Source: Frigididesulfovibrio sp031551885
GTDB lineage: Bacteria; Desulfobacterota; Desulfovibrionia; Desulfovibrionales; Desulfovibrionaceae
Assembly: GCA_031551885.1 (NCBI GenBank)
Contig: JAVBMX010000017.1
Location: forward strand, 1-64,000
DNA length: 64,000 nt
Reading direction: 5' to 3'
The notes under the pieces are model-generated. The model was not told the DNA's origin, did no database searches, and saw nothing but the letters and a program-made list of their open reading frames with translations. Below, one piece after another: positions 35,468-44,008 of this stretch. Position numbers and translations under genes: made by a program. Numbering within the stretch: position 1 is the stretch's first letter; every line of letters starts with the position of its first letter.

Positions 35468-36571
35468 ATGCCCATTCCTTTCCCGTCCCTCCTCCCTCTG
35501 TACATCCGCTATGCCGTCAAAGTCGGAATCGCCTGTCTGGCGGCGTACTGCCTGTCGTTTCTCATCGGCTCGCACTACGCGGTCTGGGCGGTGGTTTCCA
35601 CAATCATCGCCATGCAGGTCAACGTGGCCGAATCGCTTCAGGTGGGCATCAACCGCATTATCGGCACCGTCGTCGGCGCGGCTTCGGGGGTGCTTCTGCT
35701 CCTGGTTTTGCCCAAAGACCCTTGCAGCGTCGGCGCGGGGGTGCTGGGCATCACCTGCGTGTACGCCTATCTTGCCCGCTACGGAACGCGCTGGTCGTCG
35801 GCCTCCATCGCGGCGGTCATCGTGCTGCTCTCCGGAGCCGCCCTGGCGGGCGAGGGGTACGAGGAAGCCGTGACCTTCGGCCTGCTGCGGGTGGCGGAAA
35901 TCCTCATCGGCGTGGGCTGCGCCTTTGCCGTCGGCCTGTTGATCTGGCCGGTGCGCCTGCTCGACACCCTGCGCGCCGACATCGGCTTGCAGTACCACGA
36001 ATGCGCCCGGCTCACCGACGCGCTGGTTTCCTCTTTTTTGACCGAGCGGCACGGCATTCCCACGGAACTTCTGGAAAACGTCGAATCCAAAGCCTGGAGC
36101 AACCACGAACGTCTGAACAAAACCCGCAAGCACGAATCGCTCATGTTCCGCCGTACCCACGGCATCGTCGAAGTGCAAACCGCGACCCTGGACAGGGTTG
36201 TGGAGCATCTGCGCACCCTGACCGAAGCCCTGAACGACTATGCGGGCGAGCCCGGGGCCATGCCCCCGACCCCGGAAATCCGCTCCATGGCCGACGCCGT
36301 CATGGACACGCTGCGCCACATCGGCGGCGACAACCCGACGGTCCACGCGCCCGAACTGGTGCGCGGCCTGACTTTGAGCGTGGGCATGGCGGAAGCCCGA
36401 CTGAACGAAATGCGCGCCCACGGTGGAACCCGCTCGTATCCCCTGCACAGCGTTCTGCAGTTTTTCACCTTTTACCAGACCCTGCGCCAACTGGTGGAAA
36501 ATCTGCTTTTGACCCTAGACCGCCTGGAATCTCTTAACCGGAGCAAAACCGTTTATGGCGCCAAAAACTGA
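35468..36571 (+). CDS. FUSC/aromatic acid exporter-like membrane protein
   Basis: 367 residues. N-terminal half with about six helices beginning YIRYAVKVGIACLAAYCLSF and the typical FUSC segment RIIGTVVGAASGVLLLLVLP; C-terminal half soluble and helical (residues about 180-360). Family members export aromatic acids or weak acids. Start uncertain: ATG 35468 has no strong ribosome site, ATG 35429 is an alternative. The end overlaps mutY by 17 bases. Confidence 0.75.
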   Translation: MPIPFPSLLPLYIRYAVKVGIACLAAYCLSFLIGSHYAVWAVVSTIIAMQVNVAESLQVGINRIIGTVVGAASGVLLLLVLPKDPCSVGAGVLGITCVYAYLARYGTRWSSASIAAVIVLLSGAALAGEGYEEAVTFGLLRVAEILIGVGCAFAVGLLIWPVRLLDTLRADIGLQYHECARLTDALVSSFLTERHGIPTELLENVESKAWSNHERLNKTRKHESLMFRRTHGIVEVQTATLDRVVEHLRTLTEALNDYAGEPGAMPPTPEIRSMADAVMDTLRHIGGDNPTVHAPELVRGLTLSVGMAEARLNEMRAHGGTRSYPLHSVLQFFTFYQTLRQLVENLLLTLDRLESLNRSKTVYGAKN

Positions 36572-37661
36572 CCCCCTCAGCGCGGGCGGACCGCTTCTGG
36601 AATGGTTCGGCCAGGCAAGTCGAGATCTTCCCTGGCGTAGCGACTACGAGCCTTATGCCGTGCTGGTTTCGGAAGTCATGCTCCAGCAGACACAGATGGA
36701 ACGGGTTTGCGAATACTTTACCCGCTGGATGCGCCTGTTCCCCACGCCGCAAGCCCTGGCCGAAGCCTCCGAGGAGGCCGTCCTCAAGGCTTGGGAAGGG
36801 CTTGGGTACTACAGTCGCGCCAAAAACCTACGCCGGGCGGCGGAAATCATCACGCGCGAGCACGCGGGCCGGGTGCCGGAAGACCCCGACATCCTGCGCG
36901 GGCTGCCCGGCATCGGCCCGTATACGGCCGGAGCCGTGGCCTCCATTGCCTACAATCATTCCCTGCCCGCCGTGGACGCCAATGTCGAGCGCGTGCTTTC
37001 GCGTCTTTGCGACGTGGATCTTCCGGTCAAAAGCCCGGCCGCCAAAGCCCGCTTTCGGGCGCTCGTCATGGAGATCATGCCCGAAGGCCGCGCCCGCGAC
37101 TTCAACCAAGCCTTAATGGAGTTGGGGGCTTTGGTCTGCACGAAAAATCCCCGCTGCGAAATCTGCCCCGTAAGCGAATTGTGTCTGGCCCGACGGTTTG
37201 GCGTCACGGCCGAACGTCCTCTGCCCGGCGCGAAAACGGCCTACGAAGGCCTGGAAATCGTCACCGGGGTGCTGGCGCACAAAGGACGGATCTTCATCCA
37301 AAAACGGATGGATACCGGAGCCTGGGCGGGGCTGTGGGAATTCCCCGGCGGCAGACTGGAGCCGGGGGAAACCCCGGAACAGGGCATTGTCCGGGAGTAT
37401 CTGGAAGAAACGGAATTCGCTCTCTCGGTGAAGGAAAAACTGGGCATTGTCCGCCACGCCTATACGCGCTATAGGATCACCATGCACTGCTTTTTGTGCG
37501 CCCTGGATGCGGGCGAAGCCCCCGAACCGGTGCTGCACGCGGCCTCGGCTTTTGCCTGGATGAGCCCGTGCCGGCTGGACACCCCGGCCATGCCCGCCGG
37601 ACACAGAAAATTGCTGCACGCCTTTGGCGAGCGAATCTTCGCCGCCATGGAGGATCTATGA
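36555..37661 (+). CDS. mutY: A/G-specific adenine glycosylase
   Basis: 368 residues. Removes adenine mispaired with 8-oxoguanine. N-terminal catalytic domain with SEVMLQQTQ (catalytic Glu near 40), helix-hairpin-helix GLPGIGPYTAGAV and Asp in AVDANVERV. The [4Fe-4S] loop is CTKNPRCEICPVSELC (C-X6-C-X2-C-X5-C). A C-terminal NUDIX-like 8-oxoG recognition domain with FPGGRLEPGETPEQ follows. Overlaps both neighbours, suggesting one transcript. Confidence 0.95.
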   Translation: MAPKTDPLSAGGPLLEWFGQASRDLPWRSDYEPYAVLVSEVMLQQTQMERVCEYFTRWMRLFPTPQALAEASEEAVLKAWEGLGYYSRAKNLRRAAEIITREHAGRVPEDPDILRGLPGIGPYTAGAVASIAYNHSLPAVDANVERVLSRLCDVDLPVKSPAAKARFRALVMEIMPEGRARDFNQALMELGALVCTKNPRCEICPVSELCLARRFGVTAERPLPGAKTAYEGLEIVTGVLAHKGRIFIQKRMDTGAWAGLWEFPGGRLEPGETPEQGIVREYLEETEFALSVKEKLGIVRHAYTRYRITMHCFLCALDAGEAPEPVLHAASAFAWMSPCRLDTPAMPAGHRKLLHAFGERIFAAMEDL

Positions 37662-38284
37662 GTCGGCCCCCCCGTTCCCGTTTGCGCCGCATCATTCGCG
37701 GCTTTCTGACGTTGTTCTGCGTCATGGCGTTCGCGGGTGGAATCCTGTACGTGGTCAACCCCCGCCAATTTGCCAAGTATATAACCCCGGTCGCCGCCAT
37801 GGCCATAGACGAACTGCCCGTAACTGAAGCCTACCCGCAAGGCCCCCTTCCGGATACACTGCGTTTCGAACGACTGCGCCTGGAAAAATCCCTGCGCAAA
37901 CTCACCGCCTATGCCGGGAGCAAGCCGGTACGGGTTTATTTGGTGGCTCTCGGGACAAATCCCCTCGGTCACAAAGAAGTCCAAGGCGACCGCAAGACGC
38001 CCGAAGGGACCTATAAGATAGACGGCAAAAATCCGAACAGCTCGTACTATAAAAATTTGGGCGTGTCGTACCCCAATGCCGCCGACCGGACTTACGCGAA
38101 AAAACTCGGACGGAGTCCGGGCGGGGATATCAAAATTCACGGTCTGGCCCCTTCGTTTGCCGCCGTCGGGGCCGCCCACCGACTCTCGGACTGGACCCAC
38201 GGCTGTATCGCCGTGACCAACGAAGAGATGGAAGAACTTTACACCCGCACCGCCGTGGGCGTTCCCATCGAAATTGTTCCGTAG
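37658..38284 (+). CDS. L,D-transpeptidase (YkuD domain)
   Basis: 208 residues with an N-terminal membrane helix (about 13-33) and a periplasmic YkuD domain. The catalytic motif IKIHGL ... DWTHGCIAVTNEEMEEL has the active-site Cys. It forms 3-3 crosslinks in peptidoglycan or attaches lipoproteins. ATG overlaps mutY stop and follows ggaggatct. The domain order and short size suit the ErfK/YbiS group without LysM. Confidence 0.9.
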   Translation: MSRPPRSRLRRIIRGFLTLFCVMAFAGGILYVVNPRQFAKYITPVAAMAIDELPVTEAYPQGPLPDTLRFERLRLEKSLRKLTAYAGSKPVRVYLVALGTNPLGHKEVQGDRKTPEGTYKIDGKNPNSSYYKNLGVSYPNAADRTYAKKLGRSPGGDIKIHGLAPSFAAVGAAHRLSDWTHGCIAVTNEEMEELYTRTAVGVPIEIVP

Positions 38285-38351
38285 AGAGGGCGCGGCGTCG
38301 CGGCACACGAAAGCGGCCCACCGCCGGACAGGGGCTGATTGCAGCTTTAGA

Positions 38352-38478
38352 GGTATCGGCTTCTTTTGCCGGCAGACAAGGAAGGCGAGTTTTTCTGATG
38401 GGGGCTGGACTTCTTTGGTCCCGCCCCCGGAAGAAAAGTGATGCCTGACGCAGTATCACGGCAAAAGAAGCCGATACC
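38352..38478 (+). repeat. Dispersed hairpin element, family 1, copy D
   Basis: Perfect 19-bp outer arms (38352-38370 with 38460-38478). The core differs most from the others (gagtttttctgatggggg) but keeps cagacaaggaaggcga, the stem-loop with lengthened GGGGGC/GCCCCC, and gcctgacgcagtatcacg. Lies between the L,D-transpeptidase and the DksA-like gene. Confidence 0.85.
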
Positions 38479-38618
38479 GAAGCCTCTTGGTTTTTGTTTG
38501 GACTTGGTGTACAAGAAGGAATCGCTGCAAATGTCCGCAAGGAGTTTGCAGTTGTTTTTTCATCCAACCCGCCGAATTCCGGCACATCTCCCCCCAGCTC
38601 CACCAGTGGAAGGAAGGC

Positions 38619-38948
38619 ATGACCGAAGCACAACGCCAGACCCTCAAGGCCAAAATCATCGACGAAATCGCCAAAGCCCGGCAGGATGTAGCCGGCCTGG
38701 AAGAAATCACCCGCCCGGTGGACACCGAAGACATGGACGAAATCAGCCGTATGGATTCCATCGTCACCAAGAGCGTGAACGACGCCGCTTTGTCCACGGC
38801 CCGCAGCCGGCTGGCCGGGCTGGAGTATGCCCTGAAGCGCATCGACGACCCGGAATTCGGTTTCTGCATCGACTGTGGTGAGGAAATCCCCCTGCCCCGC
38901 CTCATGGCCATGCCCCAAGCCACCCACTGCGTGGGGTGCGCCGGCTGA
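38619..38948 (+). CDS. DksA/TraR-family zinc-finger protein
   Basis: 109 residues: N-terminal coiled-coil (about 5-75) and C-terminal zinc finger CIDCGEEIPLPRLMAMPQATHCVGC. DksA proteins enter the RNA polymerase secondary channel and modify promoter response to ppGpp. The coiled-coil tip reads DTEDMDEIS, not the DxxDxA needed by canonical DksA, so it may be a variant regulator. ATG at 38619 follows ggaagg. Confidence 0.82.
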   Translation: MTEAQRQTLKAKIIDEIAKARQDVAGLEEITRPVDTEDMDEISRMDSIVTKSVNDAALSTARSRLAGLEYALKRIDDPEFGFCIDCGEEIPLPRLMAMPQATHCVGCAG

Positions 38949-38967
38949 GCCGGCCGGAGTGCCCGCC

Positions 38968-40038
38968 GTGAACGCCCCCAACTACGCCGCCCGTCGAGAA
39001 GCCCTGCGCCCCCTTATGCGCAAGGCCGGCCTTGCCGCCCTGCTGGTTTCTCTGGATGCCGACCGTTTCTATCTGAGCGGCTTTGAATCTTCCGATCCGC
39101 AGCCGGATGAAAGCTCCGGCAGACTGCTGATTCAGGAAAACGGGCGTGACGTGTTGTGCACCGATTCACGTTTTTTTGACGCCGCGCGCAGACTGTGGGC
39201 CGAAGAAGACATTTTCATTTATCAGGGCAACGCCGCCGAACGGATCAACGCCCTGATCAAAGACTCCACCCCAGGTATCGTCGGCTTTGACGGCAGGCAT
39301 GTGTCCCTGCGTTTTTACGAGGATTTTTCCCCCGGCCTTTCCTTGTTGCGGGCCGACGGCATGGTTGAATCTTTGCGCATCATCAAAGACGCCGTGGAAA
39401 TCGATCGCCTGGAAAAGGCCTGCGCCCTGAACCACAAACTCATGGAATGGCTGCCCGGCGTTCTTGTGCCCGGCCGGACCGAAGCCCAGGCCGCTTGGGA
39501 CGTCGAGCAGTTCTTCCGCAACAACGGGGCCGAAGGGCTGTCGTTTGCAAGCATTGTGGCGGTCGGGCCCAACGCGGCCCTGCCCCATGCGGTCCCCGGC
39601 GGAGATCTGATTTCCGAAAACTGCGCCGTGCTCGTCGACGTCGGCTGCCGGCTCAACGACTACTGCTCGGATCAAACCCGCACCTTCTGGGTCGGCGACA
39701 AGCCCTCGCCCCGCTTTGTCGAAGACCTGGAGCTTGTGCGGGAAGCCCAGCGGCTGGGCATCGCGGCCATCCGTCCGGGAGCTCCCGTCTGCGACGTGTA
39801 CGCGGCGGCCCGGAACTTCCTGGATTCCAAAGGGGTCGGCTCCCTCTTCACCCACGGCCTGGGGCACGGCATCGGCCTGCAGACCCACGAGCCGCCAAGC
39901 CTCAATCCCTCGGGCAAGACCCTCCTCAAACCCGGCATGGTCGTTACCGTCGAGCCGGGCCTTTACCGTTCCGGGGAATTGGGTGTACGCTGGGAATACA
40001 TGGTCCTGGTCACCGAGGACGGAGCCCGGGTGCTGTAG
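38968..40038 (+). CDS. Xaa-Pro aminopeptidase family (M24B)
   Basis: 356 residues, pita-bread fold. Metal ligands visible: VLVDVGCRLNDYCSDQTRTF (two Asp), THGLGHGIGLQTHE (His), VTVEPGLY (Glu) and VRWEYM (Glu). N-terminal creatinase-like domain of about 120 residues. It cleaves an N-terminal residue before Pro. The start is a GTG with ggag eight bases upstream, immediately after the DksA-like gene. Confidence 0.88.
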   Translation: MNAPNYAARREALRPLMRKAGLAALLVSLDADRFYLSGFESSDPQPDESSGRLLIQENGRDVLCTDSRFFDAARRLWAEEDIFIYQGNAAERINALIKDSTPGIVGFDGRHVSLRFYEDFSPGLSLLRADGMVESLRIIKDAVEIDRLEKACALNHKLMEWLPGVLVPGRTEAQAAWDVEQFFRNNGAEGLSFASIVAVGPNAALPHAVPGGDLISENCAVLVDVGCRLNDYCSDQTRTFWVGDKPSPRFVEDLELVREAQRLGIAAIRPGAPVCDVYAAARNFLDSKGVGSLFTHGLGHGIGLQTHEPPSLNPSGKTLLKPGMVVTVEPGLYRSGELGVRWEYMVLVTEDGARVL

Positions 40039-40118
40039 CCCACGGCAGAGGCTTTCCCCGCTCGAAGCGCCCCCTCCCCCCACCGGGTCCTCCTCTCTTT
40101 CTTATGGAGGCGACAGTC

Positions 40119-40721
40119 ATGGCGGTATCGTTTGTCACCACCGAAAGCCCTCTCGGCCGGTTGCTCCTGGCTTCCACGGATAAAAACCTGATCGGCTGCT
40201 GGTTCATGGGAGCCAAGCATTTTCCGCCCGTTCCGGAAGAACGCCTCCGGCAGGCTCCGTTTCTGAGCATGCCCGGCGTTGCCGCCGAATCCTGCGATTG
40301 CGGCTGCAAAGGTCCGCGCCATGCCGAAGATCTGCAAAAAATCCGGCAAAGGAAGTTTCCCCCCACCCCACCGGCCGTCCTGCTCGGCGCGGTCATGGAG
40401 TTGGGCGCGTATTTTCAAGGCACGCGGACGACGTTCAGCCTGCCCATGGACCCCATCGGCACCCCGTTCCAGAAAAACGTCTGGGAGTACCTGCGCGGTA
40501 TCCCGCTCGGAGAAAGCCGCACCTATGCCGAAGCGGCCCGCGCCCTTGGCCGGGAAAAGGCCGTGCGGGCCGTCGGCGCGGCCGTGGGACGCAATCCCTT
40601 GAGCATCTTCATCCCCTGCCATCGGATACTGGGCTCCAGCGGCTCCCTCACCGGTTACGCCGGCGGACTCGACCGCAAGAAAGCCCTGCTGGAACTGGAA
40701 GGGATCCTCTTCACGCCATAG
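40119..40721 (+). CDS. ogt: Methylated-DNA--protein-cysteine methyltransferase
   Basis: 200 residues. Repairs O6-alkylguanine by suicidal transfer to Cys in IFIPCHRILG near 166. The C-terminal domain (about 110-198) is canonical. Between the N-terminal beta region and that domain lies a stretch containing ESCDCGCKGPRH, absent from the usual protein and a possible metal site. Start at ATG 40119, eight bases after ggagg; an ATG 15 bases upstream is less likely. Confidence 0.9.
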   Translation: MAVSFVTTESPLGRLLLASTDKNLIGCWFMGAKHFPPVPEERLRQAPFLSMPGVAAESCDCGCKGPRHAEDLQKIRQRKFPPTPPAVLLGAVMELGAYFQGTRTTFSLPMDPIGTPFQKNVWEYLRGIPLGESRTYAEAARALGREKAVRAVGAAVGRNPLSIFIPCHRILGSSGSLTGYAGGLDRKKALLELEGILFTP

Positions 40722-40816
40722 CGTGACGACACCTGCAATTACCTCCGGCAGGCCCATGGCCAAGGCCGCGAAGCAAGTCCGTAAACCGGCTGCCGCGCAA
40801 ACGGCCGCCGGACATG

Positions 40817-41428
40817 TTACTTTGTTCCATCGGTGGAATGCGCCAACCCGCTTCGCTGATACGCGGCGCGCAGTTTCTCGTCATACTTGTTTTGGGCGTA
40901 GGCCGGGCCGTTGTATCTGCGGGCGAACTCGGTCCAGTCTTTCTCCCGCAGAAACCCCACAAGACGCTGCGAACGCAGAAACGCGCAAAAAGCCGCCAGT
41001 TGCTCGGCCGCGCCGGAGGCCTGAGCTTCCACAAAGGCCTCCACCTCCGCGAAACCGCAGGCCGCATGGTTGAACCCCATGATCTGGAAGGCCCCCCACG
41101 AGGCCGAGCGCAAGGCCGCCGCGCGATGAATGCCCTCGGCCTCGCGCAGGCGGTTGTATTCTTTTCGGCCGCCACGATACCGGGTTCTGTCCCACTTCGG
41201 GTGCACGATGGAGGGGTGCGCGGCCGCGTGGGCTTCCGGATCGATTCCGGCTTTTTTCAATTCTTTCCAGAAGATGTGTCCCTCGAACAGAATCTTTGGC
41301 ACTCCCGGCTCCAGAAAACCGGAACCGGCGGATTCCACCCGCACCACGGCATCCAGTGTCCGGGGTTCGACCTCCAACTCGGCCGCCGCCGCGCGAAAAT
41401 CTTCTTCCGTCAATTCCCAAGCGCTCAT
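40817..41428 (-). CDS. N-acetylmuramidase-domain lysozyme (phage endolysin type)
   Basis: 203 residues matching the N-acetylmuramidase (DUF3380) family, endolysins that cut the glycan. The catalytic Glu is in VVRVESAGSGF near 36; the LFEGHIFWKELKKAGIDP and SWGAFQIMGFNHAACGF segments are typical. A second copy of similar length is not present. It has no signal peptide, and no holin or phage structural gene lies nearby, so it is a lone phage remnant or domesticated enzyme. ATG 41428 follows ggaggtgtcgg. Confidence 0.82.
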   Translation of the reverse strand: MSAWELTEEDFRAAAAELEVEPRTLDAVVRVESAGSGFLEPGVPKILFEGHIFWKELKKAGIDPEAHAAAHPSIVHPKWDRTRYRGGRKEYNRLREAEGIHRAAALRSASWGAFQIMGFNHAACGFAEVEAFVEAQASGAAEQLAAFCAFLRSQRLVGFLREKDWTEFARRYNGPAYAQNKYDEKLRAAYQRSGLAHSTDGTK

Positions 41429-41534
41429 CCGACACCTCCTTTTTCCGATCATCTGAGCAAAGGAACTTTTTCACCGTTCTTTATGAACTAACAAAAAAAA
41501 AGAACCGACGGCAATCGCGCTTTGCGGAACAGGC

Positions 41535-41639
41535 ATGAGAAAAGTCACTCGAGAAATTTGTCTGAAAAAAATCAAGAAAAAGTCTAAAAACACTCTTTTT
41601 TTAGTGGAGGAAATTCTTGCTTTGGGGTATCGGAAGTGA
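41535..41639 (+). CDS. Possible small basic protein upstream of tolQ
   Basis: A 34-codon frame (begins MRKVTREICLKKIKKKS) of unusual low-GC codon use, ending 57 bases before tolQ, with a weak ggaacaggc ribosome site. It may be a leader or chance frame in an AT-rich promoter region. No family recognised. Confidence 0.2.
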   Translation: MRKVTREICLKKIKKKSKNTLFLVEEILALGYRK

Positions 41640-41696
41640 CATTCGGCGCAGCCGTAACGAAAGACGACGACACATTTGAAGGGAGCTTACCCGCTT

Positions 41697-42386
41697 ATGC
41701 AAGAAGGCTTTTTGCAAATTATTCTTCAGGCCACCTTGCTCGCCCAACTGGTTCTTGGGCTTCTGCTGCTCATGTCGGTGACGAGCTGGACCCTGATCAT
41801 CACCAAGTTTTTTTCCCTGAGCGCGGCGCATAAAAAGGCGGCCTCCGGCCTTACCCGCTTCACCGACGCGCGCGATCTGCGTGAAGCCGTGCAATCGCTG
41901 GGCGGCGACCATACCTCGCCCCTGTACCATGTGGCCCAGCAGGGCGTAGCCGAGTTCAACCGCCTGAAAGAAGCCGGCAACACCGGCGACGTGGTGGCCG
42001 ACAACGTGCGTCGTTCGTTGCGCCAGGGCGTCAGTGAAGTCACGGCCAAGCTTACCACTTCGCTCTCGTTCCTGGCCACCGCCGCCAACACCGCGCCGTT
42101 CATCGGCCTGTTCGGCACCGTCTGGGGGATTATGCACTCTTTCCACCAGATCGGCCTGGAAAAATCCGCCAACCTGGCCACGGTGGCCCCGGGCATTTCC
42201 GAAGCCCTCATCGCCACGGCCGTGGGCCTGTTCGTCGCCATTCCGGCCACGGTGGGCTACAATATGTTCCTGGGTAAGGTCACGAACATCGAGGCCGAAC
42301 TGGTGAACTTCGCCGGGGTCTTCCTGAACCGGGTGCAGCGCGAGTTGAACACCAGAACCACGGCGAACTCGGCCAGGGGCGCGTAA
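41697..42386 (+). CDS. tolQ: TolQ-family proton channel subunit
   Basis: 229 residues with three membrane helices (about 10-32, 125-147, 160-182). Together with TolR it forms the proton-driven motor that energises TolA in envelope constriction at division. The helix 2-3 region TAANTAPFIGLFGTVWGIM and SEALIATAVGLFVAIPATVGYN is diagnostic. Start ATG 41697; the next gene starts two bases after its stop. Confidence 0.93.
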   Translation: MQEGFLQIILQATLLAQLVLGLLLLMSVTSWTLIITKFFSLSAAHKKAASGLTRFTDARDLREAVQSLGGDHTSPLYHVAQQGVAEFNRLKEAGNTGDVVADNVRRSLRQGVSEVTAKLTTSLSFLATAANTAPFIGLFGTVWGIMHSFHQIGLEKSANLATVAPGISEALIATAVGLFVAIPATVGYNMFLGKVTNIEAELVNFAGVFLNRVQRELNTRTTANSARGA

Positions 42387-42387
42387 T

Positions 42388-42837
42388 ATGGGCGTTTCGA
42401 TCAAGGGCGGCAAAGGGTATGTGGCGGAAATCAACGTCACCCCCTTTGTGGACGTCATGCTGGTGCTGTTGATCATCTTCATGGTCACGGCCCCCATGAT
42501 GACCGAAGGGCTCGACCTGCAGTTGCCCCAAACCACGGCGGTGGAAAGCCTGCCCACGGATTCGGAAAACGTCGTGTTGACCGTTTCCCAAAACGGCACC
42601 ATCTACCTGAACGAAATCAAAACCACCAAAGAAAACCTGATCCTCCAATTGAACGCCACGGTCAAAAGCCGCAATAAACAATTGTTCCTCCAGGCCGACA
42701 AAAACGTGCCGTACGGTGAGGTCGTCTATATTATGGGTCAAATACGCGAAGCGGGCATAGAGCACCTCAGCATTGTGGCCGAGCGGCCGGATGAAGAGTC
42801 CCCCACAGACGGGGGCCGCGCCGGAGGTCGTAAGTAA
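42388..42837 (+). CDS. tolR: TolR-family motor subunit
   Basis: 149 residues; single helix with the essential Asp in NVTPFVDVMLVLLIIFMVTA near 22-24, then the periplasmic domain with LPQTTA and a C-terminal SIVAERPDE. It conducts protons with TolQ. The ribosome site of the next gene lies in its last codons. Confidence 0.93.
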   Translation: MGVSIKGGKGYVAEINVTPFVDVMLVLLIIFMVTAPMMTEGLDLQLPQTTAVESLPTDSENVVLTVSQNGTIYLNEIKTTKENLILQLNATVKSRNKQLFLQADKNVPYGEVVYIMGQIREAGIEHLSIVAERPDEESPTDGGRAGGRK

Positions 42838-42838
42838 C

Positions 42839-43933
42839 GTGTCCGAGGCTCGCCTGCCGGGCTTTTTGCTCTCTCTTCTGTTTCACCTGGCGTTGCTCGC
42901 TTTGGTGATCTATCTGCCTACCCTGGTTCCGCCGCCGCCCCCGCCGCAACCCGGTCTGCCGATGATCCTCGGCCCCGTGACCATCGGCCGGGAAGGCAAA
43001 CCCGCCACCTCGAAAAAACCGCGCACCGAGCCTTCCCAGGCTTCCCAGCAAAAGCCGAAACCTGTGGAACAACGGCAGGAGCCCGAGCAGCCCAAGCCCA
43101 AGCCTGTGGAACAACGGCAGGAAACGCCCGAACAGCCCAAGCCCAAGCAAACCGCCTCGACCAAGCCGGCCGTGGATCCCAACGCCGTGCCGCTGCCCAC
43201 CAAAGATCCGGTGAAAAAGCAGCCGCAGGCCAACGCCACGACCAAAGCGCCGCCTACAAAGAACGCCACGGCCAAGGCCGACCCCAAAAAAGACGAGACG
43301 CCGAAAACCCAGCCCGCGAAAAACGCGACCGCCAAGAAAGCGGAACCGACCAAGAACGCCACGGCGAAAAAGGCGGACCCCACCAAGAACGCCACCGCCA
43401 AGGCCCAGCCGAGCAAAAATGCCACGGCCAAGGCCACGCCCAAGGGCGGCACGGCGGAGGGCAAAAAGGACTCGCTGAAAGACGCCTTGAAGGACTTGGC
43501 CAAAAGCGATAAGCCCGGGTCCGGCAGCGGTTCCGGCGGGGGTTCGAGCAAGGGCGGCGCCACCAGCAGCGCCTTGGCGGATCTCCAGGCCGGCCTGGAT
43601 GACGGCGGCGGCGGCACCGATGATCGGGGCGACGGCCCCGGCGGTCGCGGCGGCGACGGGGTGGGCGTTCTCGGTTCCTACGGCGAAAGCGTGGTTTCGC
43701 GCGTTCGCCCCAACTGGACTCTGCCCGGCCAGGCCAAGAACTATACGGCCATCGTCAACGTGCGGATCAATCCGGACGGCTCGGTACAGCGGGCGGCCAT
43801 CGTGCGCAGCTCCGGCAGTTCCTACATCGATTCTTCCGTCGTCCAGGCGGTCATGGCCTCAAAGCTGGAACCGCCGCCCGACGGCATTTCGGAGATGGAC
43901 ATCACCTTCAATACCGATCAGCTGTCTCATTAA
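42839..43933 (+). CDS. tolA: TolA-like energy-transducing protein
   Basis: 364 residues: helix at about 8-28, a Pro/Lys/Ala-rich linker (about 30-265) and a TonB/TolA C-terminal domain (RVRPNWTLPGQAKNYTAIVN onward). It transmits TolQR force across the periplasm. The linker has six NAT triplets from residue 132 to 194 in 10-20-residue repeats of the type KNATAKxxPT. GTG 42839 is chosen because ggaggt lies upstream; ATG 42791 inside tolR is the alternative. A GC-rich hairpin follows the stop. Confidence 0.85.
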   Translation: MSEARLPGFLLSLLFHLALLALVIYLPTLVPPPPPPQPGLPMILGPVTIGREGKPATSKKPRTEPSQASQQKPKPVEQRQEPEQPKPKPVEQRQETPEQPKPKQTASTKPAVDPNAVPLPTKDPVKKQPQANATTKAPPTKNATAKADPKKDETPKTQPAKNATAKKAEPTKNATAKKADPTKNATAKAQPSKNATAKATPKGGTAEGKKDSLKDALKDLAKSDKPGSGSGSGGGSSKGGATSSALADLQAGLDDGGGGTDDRGDGPGGRGGDGVGVLGSYGESVVSRVRPNWTLPGQAKNYTAIVNVRINPDGSVQRAAIVRSSGSSYIDSSVVQAVMASKLEPPPDGISEMDITFNTDQLSH

Positions 43934-43950
43934 TTTGCCTCCCAAGCCAA

Positions 43951-43993
43951 AAACGTCGCGGCGGTTCCCTCTGTGGATGCCGCCGCGGCGTTT
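43951..43993 (+). terminator. Hairpin between tolA and the TolA-C duplicate
   Basis: 14-bp stem (43951-43964 with 43980-43993, one wobble) with only a short T stretch; probably a partial terminator or processing site inside the tol operon. Confidence 0.5.
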
Positions 43994-44008
43994 CATTTGA
44001 GAGGAACC

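Noticed and set aside
43255..43430. Regular DNA repeats resembling a CRISPR-like or satellite array
   Set aside because: They encode the in-frame KNATAK repeats of TolA; unit length is 30-33 bp with no spacers, and no cas gene is near.
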